From positions 2,127,517 to 2,191,516 of the forward strand of contig JANPYM010000007.1 in NCBI GenBank assembly GCA_025890175.1: 64,000 nucleotides of DNA, in the 5' to 3' direction. The number at the start of each line of letters is the position of its first letter. The stretch's first letter is position 1. The position numbers were made by a program, and so were the translations under genes. This document shows, in pieces, positions 1 to 12,828 of the stretch. The stretch comes from Ciborinia camelliae. Its lineage: Eukaryota > Ascomycota > Leotiomycetes > Helotiales > Sclerotiniaceae. The notes beneath the pieces are model-generated. The model was not told the DNA's origin. It was given only the letters and a program-made list of their open reading frames with translations, and did no database searches.

Positions 1-3000
1 TATTTAATAAAAAATAAAATAATAATATTAATTTAAAAAATTTTATTATAAATTTAAAAAAATATTATAAATATAAATTATATATTTTTAAATTAAAATA
101 TTTATATAATAATAAATTATAAAAATTTTATTTTAAAAATCTTTTAAATTAAAAAATAAAATATTTTTGAAATATTGGAATATATTTTTTTTTTAAAATT
201 TGTAATAAATTGAAAATTTATAAAATATATATTAAAAAAAATATTTTAAATAAAAAGTTAAATATTTATTTAATATTTTTTAAAACTTTTTATATTAAAT
301 ATTATAAATAAATTAATAAAAAAATAAAAAAAGCTTTATTAAATTATTATTTTATATTTCGATTTTTAAAATTATTAAAATATATTTGGAAATTAAAAAC
401 GAAAAATAAAAATTATTAAATTTTTATTTTTAAATTAAGTTTTTTAAAATTAATGATATATTTTATAAAAATCTTTTATTATTATTATTTACTAAAATAT
501 TAAAAAAAAAATTAATTAATTTTTTTTTATATAAAAATAAAAAATTAAATAATTATAAAAAATATTATAATATAAATTTTTTTTATAATATTTTAGTTTT
601 ATAAAATTTTGATATTTAAAATATTTTAGTTTTATTTGTTTAAAATATTTTAATTTTTTAAAAATTCGATTTTTTAATAATAAAATTTAATTAATTTTAA
701 ATTAAAAGTTTTTTATTATAATTATTTATATTATAAATATTTAAAAATAAAAAAATTAATAAAAAAAAAAAATTTATATTTTTTATTACAAAATATATTT
801 AAATATTAAAATATTATGAAATTTTGTTATATGTATTATATAGAATTATAAAAATGAAATTGTAAATATATAATTTGATAAAAGAATTATATTGAAAAGA
901 AAAGGATTTTTTTGAAAAAAATATTATTTAATATAAATGTTGATTATATGATTATAGTGATTATATAATTAATTATGTAATTATTATATTAGGTAGGGGT
1001 TTTAATATAATAAATTTAAATTATTAATTAGATTTAAATTATTTTTGATTTTATTAAAATTATTTAAAGTTTTATTAAAAAAAATAAAATTGAATTTTTA
1101 AAAAAATAATATTATTTTTAAAAATAATATTGTTTTTATTAAATTTTAAAAATTTAATAAATTATTTTAATTTTTTAAAAAATTATTTAATAATTTTTTA
1201 AATAATAATTTTAATAATAATAATAATTTAGATTTGGTATTATTTTATTTATAAAAAATATTAATTTAAAAATTAAAAAAATTAAAAAAATTATTAAATA
1301 TTAATTTTATTAAAATTTCAAATATTAATTATAATTTTAATAATTTTAATAAATTATATAATATTTTTAAAAAATATATTAATTAAAATAATAATTTTAA
1401 TTTTAAGCTTTTTATTTTTATTAATTATTATTAAAAAATTAATATCGATTATATTTTTTAAATAAAATTTTTTGTTTAATAATATTAATAAAAATAATAT
1501 TTAATTATTATTATATAAATTTTAATAATATATTTTAAAAATTAAAAAGAATATATTATATAATTATTTCAATATTTAAAAATAATAAATATAAATAAAG
1601 AATATTATATTATTAAAAAAATATAATATTTATTATAATAATTATTAAAAATAAAAAAGAAATTATTAAAAAATATTTATAAATTATAATTAATAAATTT
1701 TGTTATTTATAAAAAAAATTAAATAAAAATTTGTAAATATTAAATTATTTTTATTAAAAAATTATTAATATTTATTAAATTATTAAAATTTGTTTTATTG
1801 TTTATTATAAATTAATTAAAAATATTTTAGTTTTTTTTGAAGATTTGTAATTTTTAATTGTTATTTATAAAAAAGTTTATTTTAATAAAAAATATAAAAA
1901 TAATAAAGATTATAATAAAAATTATAAGAAATATATTAATTATAATAATTATTTTTATTTAAAAAATAAGAAATGTTTTATTGATAAATAATTAGAATAT
2001 TGATTTATTAAATATAATAAAAAAAAACGAGATATATTAAAATAAAAATTTAAAATAAAATATTTTGAATTGGATAATAAATTTAATTAAATATTTAAGC
2101 AATTTTTTTTAAATTATAAAAAATTGATTTTATAAAATATTATTGATAATAAAATTAATATTTTTTTTAAATAATATAAATTAGATTTTGATAAAAATAA
2201 GAAATTTAATATATTTTTTATTTTTTATAAATCAATTGATAATAAAGTAATTGTAATAAATTTTTTTAATTAATTTTTTGTATATATTTTAATTAATAGT
2301 ATTGATTTTGTATAATTCTTTTTTTTTAATATTTTTGAAAATGTTTTTGAGGTTTATATAATTAAATATAATAATTAAAAGTTTTGTAATATTATAATTG
2401 ATTTTAAAGTAGTATAATATTTGATAGTAGAATAAAAATAATATTTGGTTTATAAATATATATTTAAAAATATTAATATTAATTTGATTAGAATTAATAT
2501 TATTAAATTTGTTTTTGATATTAAATAAATAATATTAATTAATTTTATTAATTTTTATTTATTTTTTAAAATTATTAAATTTTATATAATAAAAGTTAAT
2601 ATATTATTTTTATTATTATTAATTAATATAAATAAATATAAAATTTATTTTAATAATATTCAAAATATTTTAATTTTATTTATAAATATATATTTAATAT
2701 TTTAAAAAAATAATTATACTTTTTTATTTTAAAAAATTTAATTATAAAGTTTTATTTAAAATTTTATTAAAATTAATAATTGTTATTTGATAAATATAAA
2801 TTTGAAATAATTTTATAAATGTTTTAAATATTTATTAATTTATTGTTTTTATTAAATATTTTAAAAAACAAAATATAAAAATATTGTTTAAAATAATTTA
2901 AAGAATTTTATTAAATTTTATAAATATTATTAAAAATATAAAAAATCTTTTACAAAATTTAAATTTAATTTTTATAAAAATATTAATTTTAATTATTTAA

Positions 3001-3761
3001 TTATAATAAATATTTTTTATATTAAAAACAAATTTGTTTTTTATATAATTAATAAAAAAATTCGATTTTAAATAATCTAATAATTTAATAATATCAATAT
3101 TTGTTATATTTAAAATATTTTAAAAAAATATTGGATAAATATATATATAAAATTTTTAAATTATATTATTTATAATATTAATAAAAATTTTATTAATCAA
3201 AAATTTATTTAATATATTAATATAATATTAATTAAAATCAAAAGTATATTAATTGAAATATATTAATTTATTAGAATTATTAAATATTATTATTTTATAT
3301 TATAATAAATATATAATATTATTGATAAAAAAATAAAAGAATTAGAAATAATTAAAAAAATAAGATTATAAATAATTATTAAAATTGTTAATAATTTGAT
3401 AGGATTTAATAATTTAGTTTTAATATTTTTAGTTTTTAAAATATATTTTTGAATAAATAAATTTGATATTTTGATATTATTAATATTATAATAATTAAAA
3501 ATTATTAAAAAAATTATAAATAAATTATATAAATTAAAAATCAAATAAATAATATTAAATATTTTGGGATAATGAAATAAATTAAATATAAAATTTATAT
3601 ATAATTTATTATTAAATTTTAAGATATTAATATAAAAAAAAAAAATAATTATATTAATAAATAAATAAAATTATTTAAATTATTTAATATAAAAAATAAA
3701 ATTTGTATAGTATAATTATTTAATAATTTTATTAAATTTAGATTTATTTTTATTAATTTTA

Positions 3762-3992
3762 ATTGGGGGGGAAGAATAAAATGTATAGAATTTTAATTTG
3801 TATTTATAATTTTTTTTATTATTTTTAAAAAATTATAAAAATTAATTTTTTTATATAAAGATTGATATTATATTAAAATATTAAAATATTTAATATATTT
3901 TAATATATTTGTATATTAATAATTTTTAATATATTTTAATAGTTTTTAGTATATTTTAATAGGTATGGTTAATTATATAATTATATTAATAT
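3762..3992 (+). repeat. Direct repeat, copy 1 (partner at 5,300-5,522)
   Basis: About 220 bp that recurs in the same orientation roughly 1.5 kb downstream. It begins with a G-run (gggggggaag) that is a pure A-run in the partner copy. Both share landmarks such as tatttgtatattaatag/a and attatataattatatt. It may be a degenerated LTR pair or a duplicated segment; the family is not assignable. Confidence 0.7.
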
Positions 3993-4039
3993 TGATGATT
4001 TTTAAAAAAATAAAAAAATTATATAAATTAATTTGTTTT

Positions 4040-4136
4040 TATTTGTATATTTATTATATTTATATATTTATATTTATATTTTTATTTATATTTTTGTTTA
4101 TATTTTTGTTTATATTTTTATTTATATTTTTATATA
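4040..4136 (+). repeat. Short 12-bp tandem repeat (TTTTTGTTTATA-like)
   Basis: Successive near-identical 12-bp units alternating between tttttatttata and tttttgtttata. This is simple-sequence expansion inside the AT-rich block and is responsible for the Phe/Leu/Ile-repetitive open frame read through it, which is not a gene. Confidence 0.7.
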
Positions 4137-4294
4137 ATTTTTTTTTTATTATAATTATAAATATAAATATAAATTGAAATAAGGTTTTTAAGATTTAAAA
4201 GTTGAAATGTAAAATTAATAATATAAAATTGAAATAAAAAATGTATAAAATGTAATGTTAATGTAAATGATATTGTAAAAATTATTTATTTAGT

Positions 4295-4556
4295 ATAATT
4301 TTGAAGTAATAAAAATAAAAAGAGATAATTGAAATAATGAATAATAAAGGGGGTAGTATAATTTTGAAATAATAAAAAAAATAATATAATTTTGAAATAA
4401 TAAAAAAGATAATATAATTTTGAAATAATAAAAAAAAAAATATAATTTTGAAATAATGAAAAGGGTAATATAATTTCGAAATAATGAAAAGGGTAATATA
4501 ATTTTAAAGTAATAAAAAGGGTAATATAATTTTAAAATAATAAAAATAAGAGAAAT
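4295..4556 (+). repeat. Minisatellite of about 28-31 bp units around TATAATTTTGAAATAAT
   Basis: About eight consecutive units share the core tataattttgaaataata followed by a variable A/G-rich spacer such as aaaaaagataa or aaaagggtaa. Only one C occurs in the array on the + strand. The spacers grade from aaaaaa to aaaaggg along the array. Confidence 0.8.
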
Positions 4557-5299
4557 AGTATTAATATTGTAAATAAAAATAATTTTTAAAGATAAATTTA
4601 ATAAAAAGATTTATATTAAAATATTTAATTTAAAAATAAAAAGTTGTGAAAGTTGAAAATTTTTATAGAAATAAAATAAATTTGATTTTGAAAAGAAAAA
4701 TAAAAAAATTGAAGAAATTGAAAAATGTAATAATAAAATTTGAATTTATTATAAAATAAAATTGTAGTATTATAATTTAATTTAAATTGATATATAATAA
4801 ATGTAAAATTTAATTATAAATAATGTAAATATATTTTTTGTATTTTAGTATATTATAATGTATATTGTAAATATAAAAAAATATATTTTTGATATTTTAA
4901 TAAAAATTAATATTTTTATTATTTAAAATTTAAATTTTTTAAATATAATTTTTAATTATAATAATATAAAGTATATTTTTTAGTAATATAGATTTTGAAT
5001 AATAAATATAATTAATTTTTTTTTTTTTGATTTTATTAAAATGATATGATTAATATTATTATAATAATATAATTATTTAAAAAATATATTTTTTTTAAAT
5101 TTATTAATCTAATTTTATAATTTTTTAAATAAAAATAAATTTTAAATTAAAAATACAATTAATTCTTTTTTTTTAATTTTGATTTTATTATAATAATATA
5201 ATTAATATTTTTATAATAATATAATTATTTAATATTTATAATATTTTAAAATTATTAAATTATTAATTTATAATATTATTAATTAATATTAATTTTAAT

Positions 5300-5522
5300 T
5301 AAAAAAAAAAAAAAATATATAAAATTTTAATTTATATTTATAATTTTTTTTATTATTTTTAAAAAATTATAAAGATTGATTTTTTATATAAAAATTAATA
5401 TTATATTAAAATATTTAATATATTTTAATATATTTGTATATTAATAGCTTTTAATATATTTTAATAACTTTTAGTATATTTTAATAAATACAGTTAATTA
5501 TATAATTATATTGATAATTTCG
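5300..5522 (+). repeat. Direct repeat, copy 2 (partner at 3,762-3,992)
   Basis: Second copy of the roughly 220-bp direct repeat. Where copy 1 keeps G and shows T, this copy often keeps C and shows A; for example aatagtttttag in copy 1 corresponds to aataacttttag here. Such complementary pairs imply an ancestral G plus C at the site, with each copy mutated on a different strand. Confidence 0.7.
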
Positions 5523-7558
5523 ATAAAACTATTTTGATAATAAAAGTTAATTAAATAAAATCAATTTTTGAATAATAATTTATTTTAATTTTTAAATAAT
5601 GATTTATTTTAATTAAATTAAAATATTTAATTATTTTAGTTTATAATTATTATTTTGTTTATATATTATTTGCAAAATATTATAAATATATAAATTTTAT
5701 AAATGAATAATAATAATTTAATATTTATTATTAATATTTTTGTTTATTTTTAATTAAATAATAAAAAGGATAAGGAAATATTTAATTTTTATTTTAATAA
5801 ATTAAATAAAAAGTTTATTTTTATTATAATAATAATATTTATATTATATTTAATAAATTTATTAATTTATATCAAATCGAGATAAAAAAAAATTAATAAA
5901 TTAATAGAAAATAAAATATTTGAATTTGTTTTATTAAAAAATATATTATTGAATATTAAAGTTTTTAATTTATATTTTATTGATAAGATTGAATATATTA
6001 AAATTGATAAAGTTTATTTTAAATTTTAATTAATTATTTAAGTATAATAAGATAAAAATAAAAATATAGTTTTTATATAATTATTTATAATTTAATATAT
6101 TAATTTATAAATAATATTAATATTAATAATAATTAAAAAAATTATAAAATATAATATTAATTTTTATAAATAAAATATTAATTAAATTTATATTTAAATT
6201 ATAATTAATTTAATCCAAAAATTTTATATTCAATTTTTATTAAAAATAAAAATTTTTAAAGAATTTTTATTACAAATAATATATTTATTATATAATATTC
6301 TAAAAATTAAAAATTATTAATTTAATATTTATTATAAATATTATATCAAAAATTTTTAAATAAAATAATTAATTTATAATTTATATTTTATATATATAAT
6401 ATTAAAAAATATTATTTTTGAAATTATTAATTTATAAATTAATAATATATTTATTATTATTAATTAAAAATTTGTAAATCAAAAATAAAAATAATTTGAA
6501 AAAGTTAAATTTTTAATTAAAAAATATAAAATATTAATATTTGAGATTTTAATAAAATTTAATAATAAAATATTTATAATAAATAATAATACAATTTATT
6601 TAAATCAAAAAAATCAATTTAAGAATATCAAATTAATTAAAATCAAATTTATAGATTTATATAATATTTAAAAAAAGGTTTATATAATTGTTATATCAAA
6701 AAATTAATATTTTTTATATTAAGTTTAAGTTATATATAATACGATAATATATTAATTAAAAATATTATATAATTTATTAGTTACTATTTAAATAATTAAT
6801 TTAAAATTAAAAAATATTAAAATATTAAATAAATGTTTATAATGGTAAATTAACAATTTTATATAAAAATTTTATTATATTTTATTTAATATTAATTTAT
6901 TTTAATTAATTGTTTTTATTAATATTTTTTTTATTAATAATTAAAATTTGTTATTATAAATTGAATATATTATAATATTTATAAATAAATATAATAAAAT
7001 TAATACTATTTATTAATTATTAATTAAATATAAATAAATTATAAAAAATATATCAATTTTTGAATTTTATAAAATAATTCTAAAATTTAATATAAAAATA
7101 ATTATCAAAAATATAATTAATAATATTTTTGTTTAAAATATATTTTTGATAATTTGTATTAATTTTAAATTATTATATAATTGTTTTATAAAATTAGGTA
7201 TAATTTAAAAAAAAAAGTTAATAATCGATATTATAATATTTTATTAATTTTATAAATATTATAAAATTATTAAAATTAAATAAATTGATAAAGATTTTAA
7301 TTTGATTGATATAATAATTAAGTTTAAATTATATAATATATTAAAAAAATTAATTAAAAATAATATTATTAATATTAAAATTACAAAATAAATTGAATAT
7401 AATAAATAAAAAAAATAATATAATATTAAAAAAAAAATAATATAAAAAAATAATATTTTTTTTATAAAATTATAAATAATTATATAATTTTGTATAAAAT
7501 ATATTATACAATTAAATAATATTTTAAATAATTATAAATATTAAATAAATTATATATT

Positions 7559-7960
7559 TATAATATATTTGTATATATGTTGTATATAATTATAATGTAT
7601 TATTTGTGATATTTTTATATTATAGTATTAATATATATTAATTATTGGATAAATTATGTGTTTACGGTATACTTGCGTATGTGTTGTGTACGGTTGCGGT
7701 GTGTTGTTTGTAGTATTTTTGCGTTATGGTGTTAGTATGTGCTAGCGGGTATATATAGTTGATTTGTAGTATAGTTTTTAAAGTTTTGAGTCAAATATAT
7801 TGTATATTATAGTATATTTATTTTTCATTGTTTATGGTGATTTCAATATTAATCAATATATATAATTGATTTATAATATAATTTTTAAAGTTTTAAGTTA
7901 AATATATTATATATTATAATATATTTGTTTTTTATTGTTTATAATAATTTTAATAATAAT
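7559..7960 (+). repeat. Two adjacent tandem duplications, one member of each AT-converted (X'-X-Y-Y')
   Basis: Segment X' (about 7,559-7,645) aligns without gaps to X (about 7,663-7,749) at an offset of 104 bp. Segment Y (about 7,751-7,855) aligns to Y' (about 7,858-7,960) at an offset of 107 bp. Nearly all differences are C or G in X and Y versus T or A in X' and Y'. The inner island X-Y is the least AT-rich part of the first 9.5 kb. In Y versus Y', 8 of the 12 changed C:G pairs lie in a CpA context, the dinucleotide preferred by RIP. Confidence 0.8.
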
Positions 7961-9570
7961 AATTTTATAAATCAAAATTTAAATATAAATAAATTATTTA
8001 GATTATTAAATAATAATAAATTTTATATTATAAAATATTTATTAAAATATTAATTATATTTTTATATTATTAAATAAATATTTATTTTTAAATAAATTAT
8101 AATAAATTTTATATTACAAAATATTTATTTAAATATTAATTATATTTATATATAATTAATTAAATATTTATTTATATTTATTTTTAAATAAATTATAATA
8201 AATTTTATATTTATTTTTAAATTAAAACGAAAAATTTGTGTTATTAATAATAAAACAATTTTTTTATTTATTTTTATATATTATTATTTTGAAATCAAAT
8301 TATTTTTTAATATAATATATTTTTTTAATAAAATAATAATTAATTAAATATATTTTTTTTAATTATTAAAAATCTTTTTTTTAATATCAAATAATTATAA
8401 TTTATTAATAAATAAAGATATTATATTATTTATTATATATAATTTTAGTTTTATTATAATAATATTTTTATTTAATAATATTGTTAGTGATAATAAAATT
8501 TATATTTAATATAATTTCTTTTTAAAAAAAAAAAATTTAATATTATTTTTTAATTTAAAAAATTTAAAAAAAGTTGAAAAACTAAAAAAACTTAATTTAA
8601 AAGAATTGATTTTCAAAATTATTTAAATTAATAATATATTTTAAAAATATAATAATATAATAATAATTTATAATAAATTTATTTTGTTTTATAATAATTA
8701 AAAAATATTAATCTTTAAATTAAAAAAAAAATTTAAAATTATAAATAATTTTATTATTAATTTTAATAATATTATAAAAAATAGAATTTTAATTATTTTT
8801 AATCAAAATATATAAATTTTTAATTTGAATATAAAAATTAATAAATTTATTATTATTCAAAAAAAATATTAATAAAAGATTATTAATTTTAATATTATTA
8901 TTTAATAATTTAAAAAGAATATTAAAAAAAGAATTATTACAATTATAATTAGCTTTTAATTTTATTAATTAATATAAATCTTTTTAATTTAATCGAATTT
9001 ATAATTAATAAAAATAGATAACAAATTTTTCAATACAAATTTTAATAATCTCAAATAATTTAAAAATTAAATATAAATAATTTTTATATATAAATTAATT
9101 ATATAATATATATTTTATTATAAATTAGCAATAAAATTATTATTTATTTTATATTTCAATTTAAATTTAATAATTCAAATCTTTTTATAATAATAAAAAA
9201 AATATTTAAAATTTTTATATAAGTTTATAAAAATAATAATAAAATTAAAATAATTTAAATTAAATATTATAAATTATTTTAAAATAAATAATTATTTGTT
9301 TAATTTTAAAAGAAATTCTAATAATTTTTTATTAAATTTAAATTTATTAAAAAAATTATAATCAATAATTTTTAATATAAAATTAATAATAATATAAAAT
9401 AGATTATAATTTCTTTATATAAATATATAATAATTTAAAATTTTGAATATAAAACTAATTATTGTAAAAAATAGATTTTCAAACTATATATTCGAAAAAC
9501 CTTTTATTTTCTTTTTCTATATAATTATTATATTATAAAAGATTTTTTAAATCAATAATCTAAAAATCTA

Positions 9571-10854
<1,284 letters not shown>

Positions 10855-10861
10855 GGATTAA

Positions 10862-11037
10862 ATCGATTAGATCGATTAGATCGGTTGTGATACGGTAAAC
10901 TACGGTAAACCGTTGAATTTAAAATGCAGTTTCTGTGTGCCGCACCACGTGTCAAATCACGTGATCCCCACGCAGTAAAGTGGAGAGGTCGTTTTTGCTC
11001 CCGCCCCGGAACCCTTCCACTTCGTTTCAGGCAAAAT
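10862..11037 (+). repeat. Dispersed repeat R, copy 1 (second copy near 47.83-47.99 kb)
   Basis: Shares a collinear set of blocks with 47,826-47,991: aatcgatta, tgatacgg, aaaatgcagttt-tgtgtgccgca, cacgtg, gcagtaaa, agtgga, ggtcgtttttgctcc, gccccg, and cacttcgtttcaggcaaaa. Copy 1 carries two CACGTG-type palindromes. It also has a short inverted pair (agtgga / tccact) around a C-rich loop. It sits directly after the microsatellite and may be a solo transposon end. Confidence 0.8.
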
Positions 11038-11759
11038 ATTTTGAAAATAATATTAGAAAGGTTTTCAAAAACCCAAAAAACAAAACTCTAAAATCTGATC
11101 TATTATTACATAATCATCTAATCTACTATATAAGCTATATCAGATCAACAATACCATTTACATATAATCTAAATATACTATTAAACTTTTTTAATCTTAC
11201 TCTATCATTCTATACTATTCCAGGCTTTTAAAGTTGAAATTCAAATATTATATAATACCCTCTTTTCTTTTTTTTTCTCTTTTCCTTTTTCTTTTTCCCT
11301 TTTCCTTTTTCCCTCTTTTTTCTTTTTCAAATTTATATTTCAAAAACCCTGCTTTATTCAATCACTTTAAATAACAATCTTATATTATATAAAAAATTAA
11401 ATGATAGGGTAAAAATTTAAATAGTAAAGTATAATATTAAACGAAAGCCTTAAATCCTATCTATTATCATATAACTTCCTTATATATTCGATATTAAATC
11501 GAATACATATAAAATAATAAATATTATTATATATATAAACTCTTCTAATTATTCTGTATATTTTGATATTATAAAAATTTTAATTAATTGAAATTATTTT
11601 TTTTGTCGTGTTTGAGTATCCTTAACTGTATTAAAGAATATAGTGATCGTAAAGTAATCGTCACTTGTTGTGTTGTTTGAATTATAAATTAATATACATA
11701 ATAAAGTAAAATTAAAACGATATGAAATGATAGGTAATGCAAGTTTAAATGGAGAAATT
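11038..11759. other. AT-rich intergenic segment
   Basis: AT-rich but less extreme than the block to the left, with a C/T-rich tract near 11,260-11,330. An 83-codon open frame begins inside repeat R (10,980-11,231) but has no recognisable domain and biased composition, so I do not call it a gene. Confidence 0.6.
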
Positions 11760-12828
11760 TTACAACCCTGATCTGAGAGACCCCCTCACCGTTCCCAAGT
11801 CCAGTCCATATCTTCCTTCCTCTATAGACCTGAACTGTCTTTTCAAGTCTTTGAAGCTGAAATAACCGTCCTCATTCTTTAAGCAATGCATTTTCTTGAT
11901 GACCTCATAGAACTTGGACTCACTATCCCAGATGGGTGACCCTGGGAAGAGAGACTCTTTAGAGAGACTTTCAATCAAGGACCCAATAGTCATCCCATTG
12001 TAACTCGTGGATCTATTGCCGCCGTGATAGATTTCCATTCTTGGTCGAGGCAGATTCTCGATGTCGTATCCGTACAAGAATCCTTGTGCAGGATGAAGCC
12101 CTTGACATCCATACACTATAGTGGTGATGATTCTGATAACTTTGTTTATGAGATCTTGACCACATTCTTCTATTTTTTGATCTTTAATTTGTCAGTAAAT
12201 TGAATGTTTCCATATCACGTGTAGTCTTACCTATCAATGATTCCGGGATGGGTAATTCCAAATTGCTCCCGGCCAATTTTCCACCGCATCCGTATGGTCC
12301 ATATGTAATAATCCTCCTGGTGGCCTTTGCGAATGCATCGGAAAAATCAAACACCCAAGCCACACATACCCAGCGGGCATTGTTGTCACCATCTTCACAG
12401 TTTTCGTAATACCTTGATGTCCTATTCTTCCAGAACTGAGCCCATGAATACATTATTTAATGGCACTGATCATAGTCCACTAGAATGGCAATTTTAGCAA
12501 GGAGCTCCACATGAATATTCCCAGGAACATTCTCGTACTGTCCATGAAAGATATTGATCAATATTTTCATCGCAGCTGGATCATCCTTTGGAAGTGGAAG
12601 TGTCAGTTTATTCGTAGTCTTTAGCTCAATGCCCTCCTTGAAGGATCCCCGAAACATTCTCCTGAAGACAGGAGATGCCACTGACAAAAGCTTTGAAGAA
12701 ACCAAAACTCGAGAATTGTAGGCCGAGATTGAGTCGTTCTCATAAGGATGTTCTGCGATTGGATCTAAGAGAATCAATACATCCCCATCAGGATCAACGA
12801 CAATGTTGGCGTCTAAAACTTCCGACAT
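11760..12828 (-). pseudogene. BTB/POZ domain protein gene with in-frame stop
   Basis: Two exons: 12,231-12,828 and 11,760-12,181, joined by a 49-bp intron with donor GTAAGA and a CTGAC branch site. The start ATG at 12,828 gives MSEVLDANIVVDPDGDVLIL, matching the DPDGD start of the paralogues. The BTB core follows (LVSSKLLSVASPVFRRMF, then LPKDDPAAMKILINIFH). Directly after the conserved AILVD motif an in-frame TAA (12,457-12,459) interrupts the frame, while the downstream reading (WVCVAWVFDFSDAF) continues in the same frame. Exon lengths sum to a multiple of three, so this stop is the only visible lesion. A CAA-to-TAA change is possible. Alternatives are a sequencing error, or a non-standard 45-nt intron spanning the stop. 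BTB proteins are often protein-protein adaptors; no partner can be inferred. Confidence 0.75.

Larger units (their letters stand above)
1..9570. repeat. Extremely AT-rich, RIP-degenerated repeat block without genes
   Basis: The base composition is almost pure A+T; the first 60 bases contain no G or C at all. Open frames here (up to about 84 codons) are Ile/Asn/Lys/Phe/Leu strings expected by chance from AT-rich DNA and none looks like a protein family. Several repeat pairs differ almost only by C/G versus T/A, the hallmark of repeat-induced point mutation of transposons in Pezizomycotina. The original element families cannot be recognised by eye. Embedded structures at 3.5-5.5 kb and 7.56-7.96 kb are listed separately. 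Confidence 0.85.

Noticed and set aside
3290..4177. Open frames of 70-84 codons in the AT-rich block (Ile/Asn/Phe-rich), possibly mitochondrial-like membrane peptides
   Set aside because: Composition is that of random AT-rich DNA, one frame only translates a 12-bp tandem repeat, and neither RNA genes nor known mitochondrial genes are present.
10980..11231. 83-codon frame starting inside repeat R
   Set aside because: Begins in a dispersed repeat and continues in AT-rich sequence without domain or codon bias.
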